Assembly (NCBI GenBank): GCA_001592805.2
Contig: CP051141.1
Coordinates: 620,001-684,000 of the forward strand
Length of the DNA: 64,000 bases
Direction: 5' to 3'
DNA from: Peltaster fructicola
Taxonomy: Eukaryota; Ascomycota; Dothideomycetes
Shown: positions 1 to 11,296 of the stretch, piece by piece
How the letters are laid out: every line of letters begins with the position of its first letter
Numbering within the stretch: the first letter of the stretch is position 1
Translations under genes and position numbers: made by a program
The notes under the pieces: generated by a model
What the model saw: the letters and a program-made list of their open reading frames with translations, nothing else
Told to the model about the DNA's origin: nothing
The model's database searches: none

Positions 1-335
1 GACGATTGATCACATGGCCGAACGTGCTCGAGTATTGTATCGAGGGAGAAGCGCGATATATTCTTATATCACTTGTCGATCCAAATATCAAGATTTGCTC
101 GACGGCACATGTACCTCCCCAGCAGGAAGATTGGTGGAGAAAGGCTGTCAGTCAAGTCCTGCAGCAGAGACTTCCTGTTGAGCTTGTGGACTGGATCATG
201 TCTTACTACGAGCCTCCGATGACTCGGGAACGAGCTCAAAGGCACAAGGAGGAGATGCAGAAAGAAGACCAGTATCTGACAATGGCGAGACATGCTAGCA
301 TGATCGACTGGGACCTCCACGGGTCAGATCAATAA
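1..335 (+). CDS. 3' end of an unrecognised gene (partial)
   Basis: An open frame enters from the left edge (codons in phase from base 3) and stops with TAA at 333-335, giving about 110 C-terminal residues. No family is recognised. The segment LPVELVDWIMSYYEP resembles the start of an F-box (LPxELxxxIxxYL) but lies too near the C-terminus to rely on. The tail is rich in Arg, Lys, Glu and Gln. A good splice donor (CGGTGAGT) lies just after the stop, so the true 3' end could use another frame; this cannot be settled without the upstream sequence. Confidence 0.45.
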   Translation, partial: RLITWPNVLEYCIEGEARYILISLVDPNIKICSTAHVPPQQEDWWRKAVSQVLQQRLPVELVDWIMSYYEPPMTRERAQRHKEEMQKEDQYLTMARHASMIDWDLHGSDQ

Positions 336-997
336 CGGTGAGTGCAATGCCTCATGATACATTTGCAAGAAGCCCTTGATATTCTGGCGCTGACCGTGGA
401 TGGGCCGAGTCGGCACGCTGAGCACTATGAGCAGGCTAAGTCTCGAGGACAACATCTCCGTTCGGCTGGATCAGACCGTGCTTTGCTGGCAGGAGAGCAG
501 CTTCCGGAGGCCTCCCACGGCTCTCGAAGTTGTCACAGATCTGTTCCATGGTAACCCTTCAATGCCGTCCTTAATGTTAATATACTCGACCACTCTGCGA
601 TCTGTCTCTCTTTGATTCGCCTCTACAACACCAGAGAAGGCGCTTTGCGGCACGAGCTGCCACATCAACCGCCTTGCTAGATGGCTTGCTCGATTAGCGA
701 CCTACCTTATAGACGTTGTAATACCAGCATAACTCAGATGCGAAAAGGCATCATTACCGGCAGCAACGAGTGCTGACAATGTAGCCCCGACAGTACCGAA
801 GAAAGTGATGGTATGTGTTATCCTGTTCGTAGCCATTTCTTGAGCTAGTTCTGATTGGCCACGAAACCACTTTACGCGCTCAGAGCTCAAACGCGTACCC
901 TCGCGTCTTTTACGCGATTGCGCCGTGGGGTCTTCACATCATTGTACTATGTACTGCTCTCATCTTGAGATTCATCATCACAACACAACGCAGCATA
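336..997. other. Intergenic region upstream of MCM4
   Basis: No convincing gene. Short open frames on both strands lack start context or homology. The last 130 bases hold a cluster of ACGCG-type elements, listed separately. One short plus-strand frame near 400-560 contains a stretch resembling the end of a kinase domain; it was not accepted. Confidence 0.5.
871..917. promoter_or_regulatory. Cluster of MCB-like (ACGCGT) elements, MCM4 promoter
   Basis: A perfect ACGCGT lies at 891-896. Close variants flank it: TACGCGC from 873, TCGCGTC at 901-907 and TACGCGA at 911-917. The cluster is 80-125 bp upstream of the MCM4 start. ACGCGT is the binding core of the MBF cell-cycle factor that drives G1/S genes, including MCM genes, in yeasts. 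Function here is inferred from motif and position. Confidence 0.6.
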
Positions 998-3900
998 ATG
1001 TCTTCGCCGGCACAGCGCAGATCGTCACGCGCTACACAGAATAGTATTCCGCGACGTACAGATCGACAAGAACTTCCTCCTATCAGCAGTCCAGCAGTCT
1101 CGGACATCAATGGTGCAGATAGTCAACTTCGATCAGAAGCTTCGCAAGCAGGCGCACCTAGTTCTGATGGCTTAGGACCAGATATTACACCAAGAGCAAG
1201 CAATAGGACATCACAGGATACTTCACAGAGCCAGGCACCAGCAACTTCGTCGCCTCTGTTCTATAGATCTAGCCCTGGTGGCAGTCAAAGTCAGAGCATC
1301 AATGGAGGACGTAATGGACGTGCGAATGGTGCAAGTTCGTCTTTGAGACGAAGCGTGGCACCAAGCAGTGATGCTGCTACACCCAGAGCGAACGCAGGTT
1401 ACGGTGGTGCGTAAGGAAGAGACATGCGCGGATCCTGCTAACACTACTAGACTCGTCTCCCGTCTACTATGCCTCATCATCCGATGCTGCAGGGCCTACA
1501 AGCAACGCTCAGCGTCAACATGGTTCCGACTCCACCAGTCTGCTGCGATCATCTCTAGGCAATGGCACGAACGCAATGAACCGACGACATGATATTGCTT
1601 CAGACCTTCTCGAGCCAAGCAGTAGCCGACGACGTATGTTTGTCGACGAGAATGGCGTGCCAGTCGTGGACGACGGCTCAGACGCAGCCACCTTTTCAAA
1701 CCTCAACCCGAACACATCAGACGCAGATATGCTGGGAGGCAGCTCAACGAGATATGTCTGGGGCACGAACGTCTCGATTATGGATGCAATGGCAGCCATG
1801 AAGGACTTCCTGCTCAACTTCGAGAAGAGGTATCGAATGATTGCGGATGGTGAGCTTGCTGAAGACGAAACGCTTGATGCAGATCACCCTGGTCACGAGA
1901 AAGAGTATGCCACAATGATGGGCACGATGCTGGAGCTTGGCGTGCGCTTCTTGTACTTGGACTGCAAGAACCTCAAGTCCTATCCTTCTACGAAAAAGCT
2001 ATGGCATCAGTTGCAGTCTTTCCCAAGCGAGATAATCCCTATTATGGATACTGCTATCAAGGAGGCCATGGTCGAGATCGCGGAAAGGAAGGTTGCCAAG
2101 CTCCGCGCTTCACAATCACAACGACAGTCGACACGAGAACGCAAGTCAAGCTCAATGCCACCAGCACCAAGCTCAGATGCTGATCGATATGGCGATCGAA
2201 CACAGACCAATGCGCAGCCAGCGGATGATGTTCCAGACTTTGTCGCAGAAGTCGAGCAGAACATCTACAGAGTACGACCGTTTGGCCTGGATACCACTGT
2301 CAACCTTCGAGATCTCAATCCGGGCGATATGGACAAGCTCATCTCGATCAAGGGATTGGTCATCAGGACGACTCCAATCATTCCAGATATGAAAGATGCA
2401 TTCTTCCGGTGCTCGGTCTGCCATCATAGTCTGACGGTCGAGATCGACAGAGGCAAGATTGCAGAGCCCACTCGATGTCCTCGAGAGGCATGCGCGGCCA
2501 ACAACAGCATGCAGATCGTCCACAATCGATCTGGATTTGCTGACAAGCAGGTCGTCAAGCTCCAGGAGACCCCAGACTCAGTCCCTGATGGTCAGACACC
2601 ACACTCGGTCTCGTTGTGTGCTTACGACGAGCTCGTAGACATGTGCCGAGCTGGTGACCGAGTTGAGATCACAGGTATCTTCAAGTGCACGCAGGTACGA
2701 GTCAACCCGCGACAACGGTCTGTCAAGAACGTCTTCAAGACATATGTCGACTGCCTACACATCCAAAAGGTCGACAAGCGACGAGTCGGCATTGACACAA
2801 CCACCATCGAAGAGGAGATGTCGAACGATGCTGCAGGCAACATCGAAGAGACAAAGAAGATCTCAGAAGAAGAGGAAGCGAAGATCAGAGCGACAGCTGC
2901 TCGACCTGATGTATATGAACTCCTATCACGATCGCTAGCACCTTCCATGCACGAGATGGACGACGTCAAGAAGGGTATTCTCCTACAGCTCTTCGGCGGC
3001 ACCAACAAGAGCTTCGAGAAGGGTGGTTCACCAAAGTATCGAGGCGACATCAACATTTTGCTTTGCGGCGATCCATCGACGGCGAAGTCCAAGATGCTCG
3101 AGTACGTACACAAGATCGCCCCTCGTGGTATCTACACGTCTGGTAAAGGTTCCTCGGCGGTCGGACTCACAGCGTATGTGACGCGAGATCCCGAGACTCG
3201 GAGTCTGGTGCTGGAGTCTGGTGCCCTGGTCCTCAGTGATGGCGGCGTGTGTTGCATCGATGAGTTCGACAAGATGAGCGACTCGACACGATCAGTTCTG
3301 CACGAAGTTATGGAACAGCAAACAGTATCTATTGCCAAGGCTGGAATCATCACAACGCTGAATGCAAGGACGAGTATTCTTGCATCTGCCAACCCGATCG
3401 GCTCCAAGTACAACCCAAACCTGCCAGTGCCACAGAACATTGACCTTCCACCAACTCTTCTCAGCAGATTCGATCTGGTCTACCTAGTCCTAGATCGTAT
3501 CGATGAGTCAGCGGATAGGAAGCTTGCCAGGCATTTGGTTGGCATGTACCTTGAGGACACACCGGAACACGCAAGTCGCGAGGAGATCTTAGTAAGTGAT
3601 GCCAGGTCCTGTTTGCTACCAGCTAACAATGTTTAGCCTATCGACTTCTTGACCTCATACATATCATATGCTAGATCGAACATTCACCCTCGTATTACAC
3701 AACCTGCTGCCGATGCTCTGGTTCGATCATACGTGGCGATGCGTAAGCTTGGAGAGGACATCAGAGCAGCAGAGCGTCGGATTACAGCTACCACGAGACA
3801 ACTTGAGAGCATGATCCGTTTGGCAGAAGCCCATGCCAAGATGCGACTTAGCGAGGAAGTCACAGCAGAGGATGTCGAAGAAGCTGTACGACTGATCCAA

Positions 3901-4224
3901 AGTGCGCTGAAGCAAGCAGCCACCGACGCCAGGACTGGCCTGATTGACATGGGTCTGCTGACTGAAGGTACGAGCGCTTCAGAGCGTCGTCGCAAGGAAG
4001 ACTTGAAGAACGCAGTTCTCAACATTCTCAACGATATGCTTGGTGCTGGCACCACAACCGTCCGTTACGCAGATGTTGTGCGGACACTGAGCGAGCAGTC
4101 CTCAGTGCCTGTTGAGGGTCAAGAGTTCGCCGAGGTAATCCGCAGTCTCGAACAGGAGGGCAAGGTGCAGTCCACTGGCGAAGGGTCACGAAGGAGTCTG
4201 AGACGTATTACAGGATCCGCATAG
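998..4224 (+). CDS. MCM4: DNA replication licensing factor MCM4
   Basis: Subunit of the nuclear MCM2-7 helicase that is loaded at origins and unwinds DNA in S phase. Exons are 998-1406, 1451-3591 and 3637-4224 (1,045 residues); introns of 44 and 45 bp keep phase. The first 180 residues are Ser/Pro-rich and disordered, with the conserved SSPLFYRSSP, as in fungal MCM4 tails phosphorylated by CDK and DDK. A zinc-finger region starts with CSVC near residue 457. The AAA+ core shows Walker A GDPSTAKSK (about 675), Walker B CIDEFDKM (about 738) and the arginine finger LLSRFD (about 808). The C-terminal winged-helix region is present. It is convergent with NEDD8. The ACGCGT cluster upstream fits G1/S control. 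Identity is secure. Confidence 0.97.
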
Positions 4225-4383
4225 ATGTAATGATGATGAGATTAGGATCTTTCCGTTGTATCATAGTAGCTGCTCCTCGGATCGTGGCTTGTATGTCATC
4301 ACCAAGCACTTCCTAGCTCTTTGATCTGCTTCATAGCATCGATATATCGTGCTTCGACATGGTCGTCATAGTGTCGGTCGTTC

Positions 4384-4769
4384 TCAACATCCTCCTCGCA
4401 GTGCCAGAACAAGATGGAGCGTAGCGCCACCCTCGAGGTTGTACTCAGCAGCAGTCTTGTCGTCCGCCCTATCCCAGTTGTCAGTCTACCAGTTTCCATG
4501 CTATTGCTATCGCTTCACTCACATTTGCTTTCCACCGAAGATCAATCGCTGTTGCGCTGGAGGGATGCCCTCCTTCTCTTCGACACGCTCCTTTATCCTA
4601 GACACCTGAGACTATCAGACAGTCGTGCCGTGTCTGCCGAGGCCAAGGACCTACCTTGTAGTCCGGTTCGATGTCGAGCTCGATCTCTTTGCCTGTGAGT
4701 GTGCGGACTCTAGGGTGATGTCAGCCTGTGTACGCATGCGCGCAAGTGTATATCCCACTTGATCTGCAT
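4384..4769 (-). CDS. RUB1: NEDD8/Rub1 ubiquitin-like modifier (four exons)
   Basis: Ubiquitin-like protein attached to cullins to activate SCF-type ubiquitin ligases. Minus-strand exons are 4769-4759 (11 nt), 4709-4655, 4605-4523 and 4468-4384, joined by three short introns (about 49, 49 and 54 bp) with GT-AG ends and matching phase; total 77 residues. The product starts [19 protein letters not shown], contains [19 protein letters not shown] (the [10 protein letters not shown] segment is typical of NEDD8 rather than ubiquitin) and ends [10 protein letters not shown] single Cys therefore follows the RGG that must be exposed by processing, a very short tail for a NEDD8 precursor. No exon is long enough to look like a gene by itself. 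Confidence 0.95.
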
Positions 4770-5080
4770 CTTGTCTGTGCCTAAGCGTATGTATGCTGTC
4801 GATTTGGAAGGAGTTGCGTCTCAAATGTTTGTGTGATGAAGAAACGAGGTTGCTCTGCGCGAACAGTTAACGTGACGCTTTCTAGTGGGGCGTCACCGAT
4901 GACCTGCCGGAGTGAATTGACAACAGTCAACGATGCACTTCACATAATTTTGGAACCGCTTCAAGAGAGATATGTGTTGTCTCGAGCGTAATACAAATCA
5001 CAAAAGGGTATCATTGCTTCCACCCGGAAGACTCATCACGCCAGACACCTTCGCACGAAACCATACCTTCGAATCACACT
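4770..5080. other. Intergenic between NEDD8 start and Yippee gene 3' end
   Basis: About 310 bp holding the NEDD8 promoter and the 3' flank of the Yippee gene. No gene or strong motif was seen. Confidence 0.5.
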
Positions 5081-5860
5081 TCAATCACAATCACCTTTGC
5101 CGGTCATTCTGCTCTTCCGGCGCCTTGCAGCACTCTGTGGTGTCCATACGCCGGCAAAGAGATCCTCACATTCGTCTTCGTCTTGACTGTCAAACTCAAC
5201 GTCTTCTGCTAGGTCGGTCAATTGGCTGGGAGGTAGGACTGAGCTTCGTCTTCGAGCACTGTCTGGACGCATTGCCACGTCGTCGATCGTCTCGTCATTC
5301 TCCCATGTACTGCTTCGACAGACTTTCTTCGTCTCGAGTATGAATTTGCCAACCTTGTACTTCTGACTCTCCTCTTCAGCCGACACATACTTCCAGCCCA
5401 GATTGTTACCACACTGCGAGCAGCTGATGTCGCTGACAGTGTGCGCACCAGTAACGAGTTGTCGTGGCACAGGCTTGTGGGTGAAGGTGTTAGGGAGATT
5501 AGGGAGCCTATTGTTCCTGATCTTCAGGTTCGGTGTCTCTGGAGACTCAGATGCGATAGCGCTCGCAGACGGCGAAACAAGATAAGCGCGTCCATGCCGG
5601 CCAGTGAAGCCCTTGCTAATGATCTGGTTTGCAAGAGCTAGATCTGTGAGACATCGTGAGCAGCGCAAATGCGAAGCATGGCCGGAAAGGAAGCTCTCGT
5701 CTGGCGGTGAGCTTGAAGATGTGCTCACGCTGCTCACCGAGCCTGAGCGCGTATCGCATGCCGTGCTGTCTATGCTAGATGTACGTCTTCGAAATGGCAG
5801 AGCCGGCACGAGGTAGGTAGCGAAGACATCGGATGGGGACGTAAGCGACGTGAAGGGCAT
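5081..5860 (-). CDS. Yippee-like zinc-binding protein
   Basis: A 259-residue intronless protein with a Yippee (YPEL/Moh1) zinc-binding fold. The N-terminal 65 residues are Ser/Thr-rich. The first zinc knuckle is CSRC (about 67-70), followed by FTGRHGRAYLV. The second half has TGAHTVSDISCSQC, NNLGWKYV and ESQKYKVGKFILE, all close to the Yippee signature. The two CxxC pairs are 76 residues apart instead of the usual 52; the extra is a Ser/Pro/Asn-rich loop in the middle of the domain. The C-terminus is acidic and then basic. Yeast Moh1 associates with the GID/CTLH ubiquitin ligase; whether that applies here is not shown by the sequence. The start at 5858-5860 is the first ATG of the frame. Confidence 0.85.
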   Translation of the reverse strand: MPFTSLTSPSDVFATYLVPALPFRRRTSSIDSTACDTRSGSVSSVSTSSSSPPDESFLSGHASHLRCSRCLTDLALANQIISKGFTGRHGRAYLVSPSASAIASESPETPNLKIRNNRLPNLPNTFTHKPVPRQLVTGAHTVSDISCSQCGNNLGWKYVSAEEESQKYKVGKFILETKKVCRSSTWENDETIDDVAMRPDSARRRSSVLPPSQLTDLAEDVEFDSQDEDECEDLFAGVWTPQSAARRRKSRMTGKGDCD

Positions 5861-6283
5861 CCTCGCACAGGTTGAACGTGCTTAGAAGGGATGTGGTCCT
5901 GATAACGAGAGGGCATGTAAGAGGCAGGGCGGTGAATGCCGCTGGTTGTTATTGATGGAAGACTGGGCGCTAGTGATAGCTGAATCGCCGGATGACTTAC
6001 GATGAGGATGAGCACATGATGATCAGGCGATAGGTACTGTGGTAGATCACAAGGAAGCGTCGGAAGCTATGAGCTGCGGTGACCGATGACTTTGGTGGGG
6101 CTGTCTGTCATCCAGACAACGACACCCGGGCGTTTCCTGATTGAGCTGATGTGGTTGGGGCCTATCTCGACATCATCTGGGCTCATACACAGACGGATCG
6201 TCAGCATTGTCAAAGCTACCGGCACGACGCCACGGTTCATACAACACGAGGATATCTTATGTCAACCAGCCGATTTTACTCTT
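5861..6283. other. Intergenic, Yippee promoter and NLR 3' flank
   Basis: About 420 bp without a supported gene or repeat. Confidence 0.5.
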
Positions 6284-9200
6284 TTACTCGGCATGAATCC
6301 ACGGTAGTGGACGTTTGAAATGCCTAGCCCATCCCAGCGCATTGTAGCCACTCATATCAATCAGTATTGGGTCGAGCCGGTTCTTCAGTACTTCCAACAT
6401 CAAGTCATGACACTTGTGCTCGCTCGATGACCATGCTGTCATTGCATAATAATAAAGGCCACGACCTCGTTCGTCCTGCATTGATACATCCGTCCGTGGG
6501 AGCTGGAGGATGCATCTTGCCACTTCGTAGCTGCGCATCTGTATAGCGGCGATTATCGGTCTGTCGTAATCTGAGCCTTCGTTCACATACAAGACAAGTG
6601 CCGAATCGACAGCTGTGAACATGTCCGCTCGATTGCGTGCAATAAGATGATCCATGACCTCCATACGCATTCTTGCAGCATAGGCGGCTGGGCCGCGGCA
6701 GATGTGCTCAAGGAGTATCTCCACAGTTTCGACGTTGCCCTCGTAAATCGCCCAGAACAGCGGCGAACGATGACGCTTATCGTAAGCTTTAATCTGCTCA
6801 GGGCTCAACAGAGCAGAGACTGTGCTATAGTGCCCTCTTCCAGCTGCTCTGGAGAGTGCATTTCGTCCCGTTTCATCCAGTGTCTCGATGAGTGAGGGTA
6901 TGTCGTCTTGTGCATTGAAGCTCTGGATGAGAGCCGTCACGTTTCTGAGCCTATCGAGTGCAGCGGTCGAAGAAGTTGGACTGCGATCCTTATTATCTGT
7001 CAGTTGTACCTCATCATCGCTCATGCGATCTAGCACTCGTTTCAACGTGCTAGGCATGTTGTGTGTAACAGCGTATGACAGGGCTGTCATGCCAGAGAGG
7101 TCGGTGCGTGTGAGATCAAGGTGTTCTGCATCGAGCAGCACTTCGATTGTGCTTTTGTCGCATGCTTGGAGGAGAGCAGGATACTCTGTTGAGTTAAGAT
7201 CGATTGCTCGACATTCTGTCAGGATCCGCAGCAACGATGGATTATGATTCATGACTGCGTCGCACAGAAGGCGTCCATTATAGTCTTCGTTGGGAAAGAT
7301 CCATGGATGCCTGGCCAGGAGATCGACTTCCTCAAAGCGCCAGCCCCTCCGGCGTGCCAGAGCTATCAATTGGTCATTGGATCGATGTCGAATCGTCTTT
7401 GCAAGTTCGCGCATTGAGTTTTGAGGCTGCTGCAGTAAGATCTGCAAGAAAGCTCGGCGTTTCGAGTCAATAGCGAACCGTACTGCAGCTCGCCAGTCGA
7501 GCATGATGTCCAAGGGTTCTTTGATATTATGCGCCAGCCACTGAAGTCCTGGCTCATTTATCATCCACGACATCACAACAGTGACAAGCTGTTGGTCAAT
7601 GATGGAAAGTGCATGTGTCAGTGGACCCTTCCTGGCTCTAGACCACATGTCGAACAGGAGCGGTCGAGCAATTTGACAGTGGCCATTCAAGACAGCCACT
7701 TGGAAAGCATTGCAGCAATCGATCGTTGACCAAGCGTTTGCAGAGTGGAGCCACTGGAAGATATCGTTATGTCCAGCTTCAGCCGCGAAGTACAGTGAGG
7801 TATGGTTGGTTCGAGGGCACCGTTGGTCGATTTCGCAGATCCTTGCCATGAGTCGAGCCACTTCCAGATATCCCATCCGGCATGCAAGATGCAACGGGAG
7901 CATCAGTGCGTTGCCGACTAAGATCCTGGAGTATGCATCACGGGGTAGAACATCCTGTTCCATTGCCAATTGCAGCAAAGGAAGATGATTATGTGATACA
8001 GCATGAGCAAACATGCTTTGCACTAGCGAATTGATGGTACGCGGTGTCGAGTCCGTCCATGGGTGCACATTTTCCGTCTTATCAAGCTGCAGTGCGAGTT
8101 CGCGAAAGGCTGGGAAGATGGGGTCGTGCTTCTCCACCTGCGCAACATATGTCGGCCAGTTTTTGATAGCATATGTCAAGAACTTCGTCCTCTGAGAGGG
8201 CCGGCTCGTTGTTGGAAGCTTGAGCTGTGTAGCCTTGCGCTGGTCGAAACCCATAATCTTGCTCACAATTCGGGGCATCATGCTAGCGACTGGTACTGTA
8301 GTGTTGACGTGCCGGACCATGGTACCGGTGGTGTGAAAGTTGATGTGAGCGATCGAAAGTCCTGCAAATGCCAGCGTGGCCAAGCGTTGGCGCTGTGTTG
8401 GAAGCTTGGGCACTGCTGACACTGTCTCATCTCGGTCCTCATCGCGGTCCTGATCCATCAAAGCCCTACTGCCAGTATCTGAGAATAGATAACGTTGTGC
8501 GGAGTGATGGACCATTGAAACCGTATGATCTTCGTCGTCAACGATGACGAGACCAACGCCGCACCGTTGAATGTAGAGTGGTGATGGCTCTTGATCAGGA
8601 TAGTGCTCTCCATTGCTGTCCAGTGCAAGGATTTCCTGCCAAAGCTGGACTGTGATGGACTCTTTGACGATTGCAACCCACTGCAATAGCTGAGCATTGC
8701 GTAGTAGCTTGCCCATCCGGTCTCGTCGCATCAGACAGCATGTGTAGGCTTTTTCGAGTGTAGACGGGATCTCCTTGAGTCGAAGGTCAACCTCAGCAGG
8801 AGTGGTACTGTCCTGCAGCAGATCCAGGACTAAGGCAACCCACAACATCATCCCGTCCGCGCCCTGTATCAGTTGCTGACGGACTTTGTTCCTTCGATCC
8901 TCGTCTTCGAGGATTTGACCTGGGCGTGACAGCTTGTCCAACTTGCTATCAACGAAGTTAACGATGTCCTGTGTGTTGTTCAGATGAGCCTGTGTATAAG
9001 CTATTCCCTTGTCCAGGAAAATTGTCTCCTGTCTGCTAATCAGCAGCTTCAGTGGCTTGCATTTCATGATAAGCTCCAGATACTGTAGTACTTCTTCTTG
9101 CTGCGTCTGGTCGAGCGCATCGATGCCATCGATGGATATGACGATGTCGTTAGCCTGCAGAAGGAGCGGGATCAGGATGTTGTCCACTACGTCAGCCAGT

Positions 9201-10542
9201 GTCGTTTTGCGGTTTCGTTGACCGAAGCCTGTCTCTATAGCTAGCAAAATGCTGGACGGGACTTCAGGCCCGATCATCTGCTTCGACAAGCTACAAAAAA
9301 TGTCGAATGGTCGGTCTGTAGGTTGGATGAAGTGGTGGAGCCCTCGAAGCTTTTCAACAGCATAAGACCTGATAAGTCAGATGATTATCAGCTGGCACAT
9401 GTTGACTCACATTGCGAAAGTCTTCCCAGACCCAACTGCAGTTTGTCAGAACAGTCAACATCAGGCTGTCCTCTTACCTTTGCCAATTATTGCGAGCACT
9501 GCAGATCGTGCGGGATCACACTTCCAAGCTTCGAGTGTCTCGTCCACCCACTGGCACGTGCCAGATGTGCGACGCCGTGCGATTCGCCTGAGTTCGATAT
9601 CCGGACTGTACGACGAGAGTCTTGTAAGGATCTGTTCCATTGGTTCGCTTTCGTAATCTTTGTGGACCTCTAAAGCTTGATCACGCGGAAACAATCTCTT
9701 GAAGCGACTGGTCGTGACTGCCGTCAAGTGCGAAGCTGTGTTGTCCTCCGCAGGCGAGATATTGCGAAGAAACTCCTTGGCCCATGATGCTGCGGCTGCA
9801 GATGCGTAAAGGTGCCAGTCATTGTTCTTGCGCTTATCACAGAGGTCTGAAATGCCTCGCACGACAAGACATGAGATTTGATTGAGCAAGCCGGCAGATT
9901 CCATTTCAAAGCAAAAGATCTGGTCATTGGCATCTTTGCAGAGTTGATCCCGTAGAGCTGCGCTCTTGATGACCTTATTACCGGAGGCAATGAGGCCGTA
10001 GTGGACGATCGCATCACCATCACCAGGTCTCTTGAACTTATCACTGAATGAATTCAAGTTCTTGCGAAAGTCGCTTTGTCTCGGTGGTGTTGATCTTGCG
10101 TTTTGCAGAGCCGTCAACACCTTTGGACCAGGCGTATTGAGGAATCCCATCCTCTTGAACCCGTCTTTTGCTTTGCCGTAGTCGTACTGTATTACACCAC
10201 CATGTGGGAAGTCTTTGTCTGGGTATCCAACGACCACATCGCCCAAGCGTACCTTGGGTGTGCCTCCTCCGATCCCGACCATCAGAACAAACTGAAGGTT
10301 CGGGAAGTTCTCGCGCATTGCTGAGAGTGTTGCTGCCGCAGGTGATGTTCCTGGTTGCTCAGCAGGAAGGCAGGCCATGGCAACATTGTGTTCGTGTATT
10401 GTCCCGCAGACATATTGCTGCTGTGCGTGTAAAGGAGGCGTACGGCTGGGTGTGGTGTGTCAATCAGGTGTCGCGATGCTTCGAGCTCTATCGGAAGTGC
10501 GCAGATCCATCCTACAGTGTATGCGTCGCGCGAAAGAGCCAT
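6284..10542 (-). CDS. NLR-like receptor: PNP_UDP, NACHT, ankyrin repeats (frame break near N-terminus)
   Basis: A fungal STAND/NLR protein of about 1,390 codons, probably cytosolic and acting in self/non-self or microbe sensing (family knowledge). Minus-strand exons are 10542-9478, 9435-9411 and 9368-6284; both introns are 42 bp. The N-terminal nucleoside phosphorylase-like domain shows ICALPIELEA, VGIGGGTP, GDVVVGYP, EMESAGL and VVRGISDLCD. The P-loop GKVGSGKTFAM is assembled across the two introns, with Walker B IVISIDGIDAL about 100 residues later. The last 500 residues contain degenerate ankyrin repeats (for example HLACRMGYLEVARLM and ALSRAAGRGHYSTVSALL). Oddity: the reading frame shifts by one between RHLID and QQQYVCGTIHEHN, around 10415-10465, with no plausible intron. 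This is either a sequence error or an inactivating change. The start at 10542 precedes the domain directly; an in-frame upstream extension to 10659 is open. Confidence 0.85.
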
Positions 10543-11296
10543 TGCGGATGCTCTGGCAGATCGTACATGCTGCGACTCGCTTTTGCTTGCATATGATGAG
10601 TATCCGAGGCGTAGGAGGCTGCAAGAAAGACTCAGGAGTCGTGTCTTTGCGCCTGTCACGACAAGGCTGAGAGGTAAGTACTTACACTGCCATGATTTGC
10701 CGCCTTATCATGCAGGATTGCCTCCCGGCTAGACATAATACGCCCGCTCATCACTGCAGAACTCAAGAGCGTGTTGAACGCTATCGGCTGTAATGCGTGT
10801 TCCTGGTCGCGTTGAGCGTATATGCAGCACTGATGTCTGGTCCAAGTTGATGAAATCTTGTTGATCTGTTGTTTCTAATACTTTCTCCAACTAGTGGGCA
10901 TTGCCAGAGCTGCAACGGCAAGTCTTCTCGAGACCGATGCGACCTCACAGCAAGATGAACCGACAGACGTCTTCTGCTCGCGATGTCGAGAATGGCAGGA
11001 CACAAGTAACAGCGATATGAGACTCAAGCGTGACGCAGAGTATTTTCCTCGTAGATCGCCAATATCACAAGCGACGGCTATAGCGGGTCTAGAAGAGACC
11101 CTGTAAAGAGCCGCGGCGGGGATCTGTGAATTTTTTGGTGGCGGGCACATCAAAGGCGATCGCGGCAGAGCCAATGGTATGGTAAGCACATGAATTCATG
11201 ACTGTACTATAGATCGTTGACTCACGTTCCTGAACTCGTCTTCTACTTGCATTTTTCACTTCTCCAGCAGTAGAGATACCGGTCACATCCAGCACA
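10543..11296. other. Divergent intergenic region, NLR and PDX1
   Basis: About 750 bp between two divergent genes. No coding potential was recognised. It contains CCGCGG near 11111 and the 12-bp palindrome CATGAATTCATG near 11188; neither could be tied to a known factor. Confidence 0.45.

Noticed and set aside
400-560. Plus-strand frame with CWQESSFRRPPTALEVV, like the end of a protein kinase domain
   Set aside because: Only about 30 residues resemble subdomain XI, nothing upstream looks like a kinase, and the ends lack clear splice or start signals.
10418-10440. A 23-nt GT-AG segment that would restore the NLR frame as an intron
   Set aside because: All other introns here are 42 nt or longer and the segment lacks a branch site; a one-base break also fits the family spacing better.
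11182-11196. The palindrome CATGAATTCATG upstream of PDX1 as an operator
   Set aside because: A single palindrome with no known matching factor is expected by chance in a window of this size.
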